A stretch of 64,000 nucleotides of DNA. Source: Volvox africanus. Its lineage: Eukaryota > Chlorophyta > Chlorophyceae > Chlamydomonadales > Volvocaceae. The notes below the pieces were generated by a model, which ran no database searches, was not told the DNA's origin, and saw only the letters and a program-made list of their open reading frames with translations. Below, piece after piece: positions 12,183 through 24,100 of the stretch (position 1 is the stretch's first letter; every line of letters begins with the position of its first letter). The translations under genes were made by a program, and so were the position numbers. The DNA is taken from assembly GCA_030268105.1 (NCBI GenBank), contig BSDZ01000086.1, positions 3,860,501 through 3,924,500 of the forward strand, in the 5' to 3' direction.

Positions 12183-15100
12183 ATGCACCATCAGCACGAG
12201 CTGGCGCAGGAGGTGAATGGTGTGGAGAGTCGGCCATTACTCCAGGGACATGACAAGCTGAGGAATGGACAGGAGTTACAGGAGCGTGAGGTAGCGGTGG
12301 AAGCGCTCCGGGAGCGCATCGCGTCATCGGCGTTTGCCTCTACATCTGAAGCTGGGAGGCTTCACCAACGGCCTCACACCCAGGTGCATCATCGCCACCA
12401 TCACGAGCAGGAACAACAGCAGATGTTGTACGAGCATCAAGCGCACCAGCGGCAGCAGTCCCGGTCGGCATTAAACGGCACTGCGAACACCTCCTCCCAT
12501 GCGCCCCTACTCCTGGGGCAGCGGCACCAGGAGCTGCGTAGTCAACATCAGCAGGCGCCATACGACTTGCAACCATCCCCTCTCTCCACACACCTCTTTC
12601 ACGGCCAGGAGCAGCAACATCACCACACCATTACAGACTCACAACCGCAAGAGGACCAGCAGCCATATGTACTCAGTGTGATACGGACACATGCGGGGTC
12701 AGCTGCAAGCCCTACTGCTCCAGGAAACGGCACTGCTGCCCCTGAGGGTGTGATCGCTGCTGCGGCTGGCGGTGGCAGCCTAAAGGGCAACAGCACCATC
12801 CCTGGGTCCATTTGGATATTGTGCTTCATCTCGGCGGCCCTCACGTGCGCCAGCTGCGTCTTCAACACGGCGCTCCCAATTTACATGGTGAGTAATGTGG
12901 GGGGAAGAGGTTAAGAGGAGACCACGGGGGACGCGGGGCCTAGGAATGATGAAACAAGGCATACATAAATGAAGCATCGGAAATGCTTTGGGTAAAAATT
13001 GCTTTTACGGGAGGGAGGGCTGGGGGCATCGGTAGGCCGCAGCATTAAGCGCTACTCTGGCCAGTTGCAAGTGCAAATTTGGGCGGTGGAAGACACCGGA
13101 AGTGTTCTCGCATCTTGTTTAGCGCCACAAGACGCCCCTACAGCGGCCTCCGAACCTCGCCGCCTCAGGGGCTCTCCTTTGCTTTCCTCACTGTCTGGGC
13201 TGCTGTCCATACCATGTGCAAGTTTTGCCGCCTCATTCGATACCTCAATGGGATGCAGGTCAGCGAGTTGAAGATGAGCATGCGATCTATGGGTATGTTT
13301 GAGGGCCTTTTGGAGGCTTTCTCGTACGTTGTACGAATGTGCTCAGGTGAATGTGAGGGCATATTGTGGGATCGTTTTCAGTTATTATGTGCGGGCGGTG
13401 GGATGGTGTGCTGATGGTGATACAGAGCTGGTGGCGAGTTGCTGCATTCAGACCGTGTCCCTTGCGTGCCTTACTCAACGGCTTTTAGCCTGTCGTGGCT
13501 GGGCGGGGATCCTTGACAGCGGGGAATTGAAGAAAGAGCATGGTGTAAAGACATGCCTCCCTGTCTGGCTCTCAATCTGATCAATGCACGCTAACCGCCT
13601 GCTTGTCCCTCCTTGGCATTCCCGCGGCTCCGCCTTCATGCTCCCTCCTCGAGTAGGCGTAGTGTCGGACCGCATGACCAGTCGGAAAGCGGCCATCACT
13701 CTGGGCTTTGCGGCCGGGGCGGCGGCAAAATTTGGCATGGCAGGGGCAGGCAGTGTGGGACTGCTATTCGCTGGCAAGGCGGTGGACCGACTGGCGAACG
13801 GCATTCAGGTTGATGTGTCTCTTTATGCAAATTCGAGCAGAGTGGAAATTAGCTGGGGGCCCACGAGGGGCCGGACAATGATAACCCACGCGGACTTTTC
13901 GGTCATACGCTTACTTACTTAGAAGGGTAATGTAAAAAGTGTTGCTTTGGACGTTGAGGTGGGACAAAGTTGCGAGAAGGAAGTATACCCCTTCATCCTC
14001 CATCCTCGCTTTCCCTGACTTGCCCCGTCTCATTGATGCCACTCCGCCCCGCCCCGCCCCGCCCCGTCCTGACCCGGCCTTGTTTGCCCCGCCACGCCCC
14101 CGCCCGCAGGCCGCACCTCGCGATGCGCTCATCGGCGACCTGTCTCCTCCCGGCGTGCGGTCCGGCTGCTTCGGCTTGGCCCAGTCCCTGCGCAAGTGGG
14201 GCAGTGCCGTTGGCGCCGTCGGGGCCTTCTTCCTGATGAAGGCGTCCAACAACAACTACCAGCTCATCTTCTACTTGGCAGCAGCCGTCTCCCTCATCGC
14301 CTGCCTCGCCTTCGTGATGTTCGTACCCGCACACACGAGGATGGCGCCACAGCCGCATATGCCCGCCACCGCGACCAGCAGTAGTAGCGGGCCCAATACA
14401 ATTCCTATCGCACCTGCATCCTCATCTCTTGCGCCATCGGGCGGGCTGTTTTCAGATGTTCAGGACTTCGTGCGCAGTGTGGCCTCGATGGGGTCGGACT
14501 TCTACCGGATGTTGGGCGTTATTTCGTTGTATGCACTGGGACATATCAACGAGAGCCTGCTGGAGGTGGGTGGGGTCAGGAACGAGGTGGAGGGTCCGAA
14601 TGAAGACGTGGTCGCGTGTTGTTGAAGTAACAGGTCCTAGGTAGTGCGGAGGGCGGCAGCAAAGGCACAGCGAACTTGGAAAGACCTTCCTAGTACAATA
14701 GACAGGCTTCTAGGTTGGTAGGGTTGGTAAGAGCGCGTCTGGGTTCGTAGGGTTGGTACATACCTTGGGGGAAGGTCATGGTGACATGGCAAACGCCTGG
14801 AAGTGTTGTGCTACACTGCCCCTCTGCGCCTGTCCCTCCTCCCGCTTATCCCTGCCTCCCACCCCAGGCTCGCGCCATGGAAGTGGGTTTTGGGAAAGCG
14901 GAGGCGACGCTGGTCGTGGCAGCTATTGCGGCAGTGACCTTCCTCACGGCCTATCCACTAGGGCTCCTGGACGACAGGTCAGGCTCCCGCATGGGGGACA
15001 TATGCACCGTTGCGAGTGTCATTATAGTGACTGTGGAACCACCAAGGTTAGGGATGGCGCAGCGTTCAGCGATCGTGACTCATGAACATGAGAGGTGGAG

Positions 15101-16011
15101 ATCTCGCTTATTTCTGCATCTGAGCTGCCTGTTTGCTTTGGAAAACTGTCTGCCACGGCAGGTACGGGGCTGGTACGACATTTGCGGTGGGCATTGGCGC
15201 GCTCATCGCGGGTGATCTAGTCCTGCTGCTGAGCGGCCCGCACCCCCTCGCTTTGTTCGCTTCGTGCTTGTTCCTCGGTGTCCATTGGGCTGTTATCCAG
15301 GTGAGTGCGGAAGGTGTGTGGGTTCGGCGGGGATTTCCTGTTGGCGGATGCGGTAGTTTGCCATGTTGGTCTCCATGTTACGATGCCAACTTAAAATAGG
15401 TATGACCTTCAAATTACTGTTTGTCACTGTTGAACAAGAATCATCAAATCTTTGAACGCAAATTGCGCTTGAGGCTTCGGCCAAGAGCATGTCTGCCTCA
15501 AGCGTCGGGGGCCCATCCTTCACGAAATGGCAGAAGAGCTCTCTGCTCTGCTCCTCGTCACATGGATATGGCTGTCCCAACGCCGCCAAGTGTTTGTTTG
15601 TCTTTTTTGTATTCATCTCGTGATCTCTGTCCAAAAATGTTTTCCGTTGATTTGCCGCCTTCCCATGAATAATGCTTTCAGGGTCCTCTGCTGTCCATCG
15701 TGTCTGGCCTGGCGCCACCGAACCTGCGAGGCACTGCTTTCGGCATCTTTTACACTATCATGGCCTTCACCGCCGTCGCCGCCAACACCATGTACGGCAG
15801 CATCTGGCATACGTACGGTGCCAATGCAGCATTCGCAACGAGTGCCGTGCTCATGTCGGCTGTGCTGGCGGCGTTGCCGTACATGATGCCCGCAAGCGCG
15901 CGTCGTGGTGCGACTGGGCTGAGCCCGTCCATCGGTGTTCCTCCGCTTCCGCCCGCCAACCCGTTGGCTTCCCTTGCCGCTACGGGGTCACCACTTCCGG
16001 CAGCGGCCTAG
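12183..16011 (+). CDS. Major facilitator superfamily transporter with a Gln/His-rich N-terminal extension
   Basis: Exons are 12183-12887, 13259-13346, 13657-13808, 14110-14565, 14868-14977, 15162-15300 and 15682-16011, all phase-consistent, giving 659 residues. Residues 1 to about 205 are hydrophilic, rich in Gln and His, with no predicted fold. About twelve hydrophobic segments follow. The loop after the second one reads GVVSDRMTSRK, a good MFS motif A (GxxxDRxGRR). A later segment, APRDALIGDLSPPGVRSGCF, matches the cytoplasmic loop seen in bacterial-like MFS proteins. A second hydrophilic loop around residues 390-440 separates the two halves. Substrate is unknown; MFS proteins use ion gradients to move small solutes. 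The dileucine motif RPLL in the tail might direct endomembrane sorting (inference). The start is the first ATG in the open frame and may be too short if an upstream exon exists. Intron 3 holds a CCCCG tandem repeat near 14044-14067. Confidence 0.85.
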
Positions 16012-18231
16012 GGCCTCGAGAGGCGCGGGAAGGCGGCAACGTTGTGACCATCGCACGGGGGGAAATCATGCCGTCATGCGTTTGTGCTGCTTTCAAGTTT
16101 GGCATGCAGCGAATGTCAGACGCTGCCAGCACGTGGCATAGCACGTGGCCAGCACAGCATTCGAAGCTGCGAAAGGAATAGTCTACAACGTGCGTGTTTT
16201 GTTCATTGCCCTGACTGTATTATATATTTGACAATTCTTTTTATGCGTGAGACGACGAGGTGGCGTAGGAGAACATGTTTTGAACATGCTTCGGAAGGTG
16301 CTTGACCACAAGAGGGTGGCTTGTAGCTTCTGACAATGTGACGTCAGTGAGATCAGCTGCCGCGGGTTACGGTTCCATGTTAAAGGACTATGCAAATGCG
16401 GCTTGCCCGGACGAGGATTGTGAAGGGACGCAAACGTTGGTGGCTTTCCCTTAATGCTCTTTCCTTTGAGATTCTGTTTAACTGGTCGGTGGAAATTGAG
16501 TGGCTAGTGAACCAGAGGACGGCTGTAGCAATTTTCTCCTCGTACCCTGTGTTGTGAAGACCTATGAGATAGGGTGACCGTTGTCAACTTGGTTTTGTCG
16601 GACCGCTGCAATGGCGGAAGTCCCTCAACTTGTGTGTGTGTAGGATAGGGGGGTACATCACCCGTGGCCACTAACCTGGCAGTCCCTACCTTCCCCGGTG
16701 TTTCGGGGCACCCTCATCCAGTCTCCCATGCCGACTTCTCCGAAATCAGTGGTTTTCCCAGGTTCAGCACCCACCACCAGCATCCAGCGGAATCTGCCGA
16801 ATCAACTAAGGCGTCAACTCCGCTACTGGTCAGCTCGCAGGTCACTTTAATTGGGGTCGTCACCGTCCATCGACATGGGGGCACCCAGCCCTTAACTTTA
16901 GGGTCTTTGGCCCGCTCTCGGTCGGGGTAGAATCTGGAACTCCAGGGGCATATTAGTTGTGCCATAACAGTCGTGCCTGAGCAGTTGTGTGTGTTTGGCG
17001 TGGCCAATGGCGCGCCTTAGGGCCCTCGGAGTTTTCGGACCTGAGTAATGGTATTGCTCATGTTTTCTGTATTGAGGCACACTTACCGGAGGGGTGCGAA
17101 AGGGGACGGGATCAAGGACAGCCACCGTGATTCTACCTATACAGCTGGACCATATAACCTGCCAGTATCCCGGTCTTCCCTCGACTTTTGTGACTGTCGA
17201 TCCTTCACACGCTTGCCTTTTGCTCCGGCTCTCCGATGGCCTCGACCTGACCCTAGGGGTCCGGGCAAGCGATCTCTTGAGGAGCACAAGTACACACGAA
17301 CTTCATTCTGGCCCTTTGAGCATGAAAGGGCAGAAAAAAGAGCATATTTGATGGAACATTTTTGATTTCTGCTCAAGAAATCGACGGGTGTTTGTGGGAA
17401 TGGAGCATATCCGCATCGGCCATAACGAATGGTGAGTCTGCCACAAAGCATTTTACCGCAGTCCGCGATGGCAAAGACGAAACGAATTTCCTGCATTACA
17501 AGGCCCTCTGCCCGAACATCCAACTCTTGTCATCCTGGACAGCGGCTGGTGTACTGCACCGCCGACAAACCTACGCCCTCAAGATGGCACACAGTAGCAT
17601 CTGTTCCCATCTCGGAGCACCGAAGTTATGGTCTAGGAAAGATCAGCAGCGTAGGAACTGCCAGCCAAGCGCTCGGCGACCAAGTTGCCCGTTCCTGCAC
17701 CTTGATGCGCAGCTGTCCTGAATTCCAAAAAGTCCATGAGAACCACATGCTAGGCCCACCGGCTTCCTAGCTCAGATCGCCCCAAGCAACTCAGCCCACC
17801 CCGAAAGCGAACGGCGACCTACGTCCCGCCACCAATGAGCCCAACACTCCACACGTCTGTATCAACGGCGCAGCATAGACTGTGCCCTCGCTGCTCGCGG
17901 CCGCTGCACGACACGCTGCGCATCCATATCCTCAGACACCACACGTCACTCCCAAGGTATACAACTTCCCATTGTAGACACGACAGAGCCACGCCCCTTA
18001 TCGACGAATTCTAGCCCTGATTTCAAGTTATTGATGCTGGTTTTAAGCTGCTTTCCTTAAACCGCTTTGCAAGGCACTCTCGGAATTAAAGGACCCAGTT
18101 TCGTTGTTTACGTGCGGGGCCTGCTTCCTTACCACCATATGTACGAGCCCGAGGAACAAAGCACACCGATGCACACAGCTGATTGAGTCGCCCAGCGCGC
18201 CCATTGATACCTGACGTACAGCTCCAACGCC
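16012..18231. other. Convergent intergenic stretch with a degenerate dispersed repeat
   Basis: This 2.2-kb gap lies between the 3' ends of the transporter and the gamma-carbonic anhydrase. I found no coding exons. About 16730-16800 resembles 36325-36400 (both carry a cttctcc...atcagtg...ttttccc core followed by ggttcag and catcca...aatctgc), which suggests a degenerate dispersed repeat. No TGTAA was found close behind the transporter stop. Confidence 0.4.
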
Positions 18232-18236
18232 TTACA
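18232..18236 (-). terminator. Probable TGTAA poly(A) signal of the gamma-carbonic anhydrase gene
   Basis: TGTAA on the minus strand, 257 bp beyond the stop codon at 18493. Confidence 0.4.
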
Positions 18237-18492
18237 GATCGCCCGGCTGCTTAGCAAATGAGTATTGGCTGAGCGTCCAAATCCTCCCAGTATGACAGCT
18301 TCCATGCTGCTGGTCCGAGTAACCAGCGGTTCGACTCCCGTCGCACGCCAGCACGCGTGCTCTACTGGTCTACAGGTCCACTTTACGGCCACATGCTCTC
18401 CGGATGCAGGTGGCACCAGAAGCGTGCCTTACCAAGCCACAGCACAGACCTCTGAGCCATGGAAGTAAGGATTCGAGGATCTGCCGTGCTGT

Positions 18493-20936
18493 TTACCTCT
18501 TAGCGCGCGCCACCAGAGCCGTCTGGCTGTCGTATTCCCACATCTGGTGCACCGAGTTGGATGGATCCGCCAGTGCTGCGCGGTCTTTCATGATAGCCAT
18601 CTCAACAAACTGCTCTTCAAACGTCTTGCTCTGCTCAACTGCGAACGCATGAAGGTAAGAAAGTCGTAAGAAGTGCTAATGGAGCCTCATCTGGTTCCGC
18701 ATAGGATTCAAGGAAACCTGTGCCAGTAACGTGTGGACAGCCTGCTGAGTGGTGCATGAAACGCCCATGCCCTGGACACCGTGGACACCTTTTCCTCGCA
18801 TTCGCTCTTTACTTCCCATTTTTTCCAATTCATAAGTATTCCCCCTCCTCCGCGTCTTAAGGCGTCCCCTTTAGCCATCCCCCCAATGCTCCACGCAATC
18901 TTCCCTGCCTCCCTACATTTATGAACAGCGGATAACTCTGAGTAGTTAGTTGCCGACTTTGCAATAAAAGCCGCCTCCTCCGGCTCCAAGTTGCGAAGGA
19001 ACTTGGCAGGATTGCCGGCCCACACCTGCAGGGTGGTCGGAGTTCCGTTGTGCTCGCGGTCTCCGCCTTGCCCTCACTCTCGGGCATGTTTGCACTCCAA
19101 TTGGGAGTACAAGGCAGATTGCAGTGCATGGCACGTCACATCGACACAGCTCTGGGGGGCCGGCCGCCCTGCAGTGCTCTAAACCTGTGTGTCATGGATG
19201 TCGGGACCGCTGCTGATTGCCGCGTCTTTCGCCTCCTCAGAGAAAGAGCCATAGGGGCCCTAGAGGGCAACTCGTCTGCTTCACCGGCCCTTGGCCGGGT
19301 CAGCACGGCCATGTAAATTAACTTTGGGCTCACTCTCATCATAGATACGCTGGCCCGACGCCATGCTGCTACCTTCAGGCACATTCCCTCTCCCTCCACT
19401 TCGCGGTGAGGTTAGCAAGGGAAATGCCAAATTCATCTAATCAGGCTGCTGCGTCCACCCGCGTCCGGGCCACCCAGACTTCAGGCCTGACGTGACCGGA
19501 GGTAGACCGTCTTCCCCCAACCCGTAGCAAGTACTGCCGAAACCCCACCTCAAAATACGGCGGGGCCCACGCTGAAACCTACCTGGCCCGACGGGATAAC
19601 CGTCTTAGGCGGCACCACAGCGCCAGCCGCCACGATAGAGCCCTTCTTTAACTGTGCATGGAGCCGACGCGGGTTGGAAATGCGGTTGGGATAGGGCAAA
19701 TAATGGCTAACAAAGGCAGTCAGAGCCTGAAGGCATCGCACACAAGGCCGATATGCATCAGAGTTGCAAACACCGCAAAGGGCTAGCAAATCCCCACATA
19801 GGAGCTGCGATGAGTTTTAAATCCACAGGCATGACACAGTCCGCATCTCGCTTTGCTAGTGCTCTTCTTTGCATCGATTATTCCCTGGTTTCCCCATGGC
19901 AACACCCTTGGGACCCTCCCCACCCAGCTCACCGTGGCGCCATCCAGAATGGTGGCCCCCATGCCCACAAGGCAATTGTCTTCAATAATACAGGCATGAA
20001 CAGTGGCACCGTGGCCTGCGTCATTACGGCGGATGACAGTAGCGTAAACGCACGCACACCAGCAAATATCACGGAGGTTATCTCTGACGTGTAGCGCAGG
20101 GTGCCGGGGCATTGAACGAAAGACATGCATGCACTATTGGGCATTTTCAATAGAGCATGTGTGTTTGAAGAGAGGACTAAGCGAGACCTGGTACTGCTCT
20201 GCATGGCCCCTGCCACACACGGCGATATCGTTCTCCCGGTTGCACCTCACCAATGGTCACATTGTCGCCAATGACCGTGGCCCGCGCATCACCGTCCAGG
20301 CTGTACTTGGACACATGCACAACGGCGTTGTCCTGGATGTTGGTGTTGCTGCCCACAAAAATGCCGTTCACGTCGCCTGAGAAGCATTAATGACGGTACT
20401 TCAGCAATGAAACATATTACAAGGTCATGGCACAACGCTGCAACATACCTCGCAAGATTGCGCCATACCAAATTGAAGAGTTGGCCCCAATTTTGACGTT
20501 CCCAAGAACATTCGCGTTCGCTGCCACAAACGCCGAGCTGTGCTTATTAGGAATGACAATCTCCTTTACTTTCAGCGTCCGTGCAGCTGCAGCAGGGGCG
20601 GGAACCACCTGCCCAGCGCACACCGGCACGTCTGGCTTGCGGTGCACCGGAGCAAATGCTAAGTTGGGCTGGACTGCGTGCATCAAAATATTGAAATAAA
20701 GATGGCTACATGGAGCAATCATTTGTGCAAAGTCCTAAACTCGACCATTCCTCACCGTGGTCCTTGACGCCACCCTGCGGCCCCTGGGCCATGGAACCTA
20801 ACTCATCCAAAGCAACACCTACACCACGAAGGAGGCTACCCAGGCCATAGAGCGTAGATTCCACAAGACCCTTAGCTTTAGGATGCCGGTATGGAAACAG
20901 GAAGCCTGCCGGCAGTGAGCCCTTAAAAAGCGACAT
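18493..20936 (-). CDS. Gamma-type carbonic anhydrase, probable mitochondrial complex I subunit
   Basis: Exons (minus) are 20936-20756, 20673-20449, 20376-20251, 20015-19933, 19651-19583, 19025-18917 and 18638-18493, giving 312 residues. The body is a left-handed beta-helix of hexapeptide repeats ending in the typical WAGNPAKFLR segment, then a C-terminal helix. Compared with archaeal Cam, all key residues are present: R135 and D137 (LRGD), D151 (QD), and the zinc ligands H156 (NAVVHV), H179 and H184 (GHGATVH). In plants and algae such proteins form a trimer on the matrix arm of mitochondrial complex I and are linked to CO2 recycling during photorespiration. The N-terminus has a basic, hydrophobic character compatible with mitochondrial import. 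The junction to the last exon (18917/18638) was chosen by phase and gives VHKFEQSKTFEE; it is the least certain junction. I do not assign CAG1, CAG2 or CAG3. Confidence 0.92.
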
Positions 20937-21171
20937 GGTGACTACTGTTGCCAGCTGGGCACGGCACCCGGCATGATCTGCAGCAAGTTAGGGGCAATGT
21001 GCCGGAAAAGCAGTGTACGACTATGGGTTCATTCCCTTCCTGCTTTCATCCACCCTCTAGATCACAAATTTTTTGACTAAAGAAATCTTGTAAGCATCCG
21101 GTGATTGACGTATTTTTTAAGCTACTTGCAAATAATTAACTAGTTTGAAAGGTTTCTCAACCAACCCAAGG
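20937..21171. promoter_or_regulatory. Compact bidirectional promoter between gamma-CA and the MA3 protein
   Basis: Only 235 bp separate the two outward-facing start codons, so both core promoters and 5' UTRs must lie here. The right half is AT-rich (tttttt and aaataattaacta tracts near 21065-21145). I could not identify a defined factor site. Confidence 0.5.
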
Positions 21172-24100
21172 ATGCGGGACGAAGGGGCTGCGACATCGAG
21201 CCCCAAGCCCGTCCCCTTCTTAACGGATGAGCAGCGCGCGGCACTCGATCAGGCTCTTCGGGACAAAGCACAAGGTGTGACCGTCTGGAGATCGCCAGTG
21301 TTCGGCGGCGGGAATTCCTTGGCAAAAGGTTCTTTCGCCTGGTTTATAATGCCTTTAATGGGAAGCTGGTGGTCTGGGAAGTATATCGGCGTCAACTTGT
21401 GAAATTTTGGTGCTGACGTGTGAACGCTTGGGCTGTACATCTACAAGACTCAACCCAGCATGCCGTCTGTCCTGTGCTGTTTACAGAACAAGCAAAAGCC
21501 AGGGCAATTGCAAACCATAAGGCTGCTGCAGCTGCGGGAGAGCGCAAGAGCCGGTCTGGTGAGCAACCGTAAGCTGCGTACCGTAAACGGAACCCAAGCT
21601 GGCGGTACTACGAAGAGTAGACGTATGTACAGAGGAATATACATTACAACATTGCCCAAATTACTACCGGAGCCTTAGGAATAACATAGCACGCTGAGCA
21701 ACACCCCTTCGTGGGCCTTGCGCTAATACATTTCCCTGCCCTGTTCGATGGTTGTTGGGTAGAGACGACGGTTTCCAAGGGGAGCTGTTATGGCTGCGTC
21801 AAGGTTTCTTCTGTCTTCGGATATAGTCGCTTTCTTCTGATGTAACTATAGGAGGCAACTCTTAAGTCCACCAGCAGACGAGCGGACATTGTCGCAGCGG
21901 GCCATGGGGTGGAAAGTATGCTTGTTGGGGAACGCGGAACGGGCTGTGCCGCTCTGCCTCGCAGTCCGACATTCCTAGCGCTGGCGCTTGCCATGGACAC
22001 GGACCCAGATGGTCATTAAGGCTGCTCGGGACCGGTCCGCACGGGACCAAGACAACGTCCAGGGATGTCGAACAAACCGACTACCCGACTAACATGAATG
22101 GACGTATCGCCTACAAATATATTACCAGCTATGATGGTCACTGGCTGTGGCTCCCTTGAGGCCACAATTTCCTTGCACACATATCCATGAATAAATCTTG
22201 TACATTGCACATACGCCGCTCTCCCGCCTCTTTCGCCCTGAGTGCCTTCTCGGACTGCTTTGCCTGTTGCGGATGTTGTTAGCGGTTCGCCAGCGTTATC
22301 TTCTCAGATCACATTTGTACCTCCAAACTGTACCTCCAATATTGCGGCGCCCTTTTTCCTGGCTGCAGCCAAGGGCCCTGGCGGTGCGAAGAAGGGTGGC
22401 GGTGGGGGTAAATACACCTGGGGTGCTCTGCTGACAACAGGGGCGCCCTCAGCGGAAGGTGCGCTCATGTCGCCACTTTTGTACAAATGCGTTATAGTTC
22501 GGTTCCCTAATAGGTGCCGGGGATTTTCCTACGTTTCCTGGTTACCGGATGTGCGCCTTCTCTTGCGTCCCAACATTCTTCGCAGGCGATGGTGCTCTGG
22601 ACAAAGGTGACCCCAATTACGACTCGGAGGAGGACGAGCGCGACGTGGTCCTGCTTCGGAACCACCAGGCGGTACTGAAGCAGGAAGTGGCGGCGTACAA
22701 GGAGGAGGTGAGGAAGGGCCTATTGTGGTTAGATGTAGGTGAGGGAAAGTGGTCAGATCAGAGCTGCAAAACAGGGACGGGATCCGTGGGGTCTATTGAT
22801 GGGGAACAACGCAACCTGATTATGTACCGTATGGGCGCGGCTTGTGAGCTAGGAAGGGTTCTGTTATTGGACATTCATAGCCGCACGGCCTGTTTCGGGC
22901 CAACCGTAATGGGTGCCACCCGGCTGTGTTTCGTGTGCCTGGCTGACCATGTGGGAATGCTGTGAAATCGTCGTCAACACTGTTGCTGGTGCTTTTGTTC
23001 GGATTCCGTATGAATCTTGATGTCACAGTTCTTGACCCATTCCAAGCGTTTGTGATCACCCTTCAATTTTAGTAATGTCCATTCCATTTTTTTCTGGGTA
23101 GGGTTATTGGTTTCGTAGCATTTACGTTTTCCCCGCTTATTTGTAGGTGCGCTCTATTGTGGAGGAGTACTTCCTGTCTGGCTCCGTGGCCAATGTCGCG
23201 GAGAGCCTGGAGGAGCTGGGCGCCTCTCACCTGGCCCACTACTTTGTGAAGCGACTGCTAACGACGGCGTTGGATCGCAAGGATAGGGAAAGGGAGATGG
23301 CCTCTGCCCTCCTGTCCAGCTTGTACGCTGAGGTGGGGGGGGAGGGGTAAAGAGCTGAGCGACGGAATAGGGGAAAGCAGGTCCTCAAGCCAGAGCCCAG
23401 GGAGATGGGATCCAGACCCGCTGGCTCAGATGATTTTGCGTCACGCCTCTTCCCAGATGTACATAACGGTTCCAAGCTCCTTGCACCTGATGTGACATTT
23501 GTTTTGTCCATTCTTTTTCAGGTTATTGCGCCTGACCAAGTAATTAAGGGCTTCACGTCCCTTTTCACTTCCTTGCCGGACCTGGTGCTGGATGTGCCTG
23601 ACGCACCTGAGCTGCTGACGAGGTTTGTCACACGTGCTGTGGTGGACGATGTTCTGCCGCCCGCCGTTGTATCTTTCGTGGACCCGGTGGGTTGGTCAGG
23701 ACGCGGCAAGGGCAGGTTGTACAGAGCTGGTTGGTCAACCATCAGCTGGTGGGCAAGTGAAGGGGTTAGAGTTTGGGCAGACAGATTGGGCCCGGAGAGC
23801 AATGCGTATCTACAGAGGTGTTACGCATAATCGCGGCATCGACAGCTGCCTAGAGATTGACTCACGATCCCATTGAGATTAGAGCTGACTGGTTACCCGA
23901 TGTCACACATCAGACACTGGCAGACTCCAATTCGCTCACCCCATGCATTTCTCCTAAATCACCGTCCCCTGTTTTTATGCGAGGACCGGCCCCCTGACCG
24001 GCCCCCACATTGCTCCCGTGGGGCTTCCAAACGTTATCTCTTCTCTTTTTTTATCTTTCCTAAATTCGTTGCCAACACATGCATACGCCCAGGAGTCGGG

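Noticed and set aside
18295..18355. ggttcgactcc box resembling a tRNA T-loop
   Set aside because: The flanking bases do not form a T stem and no matching acceptor stem is found.
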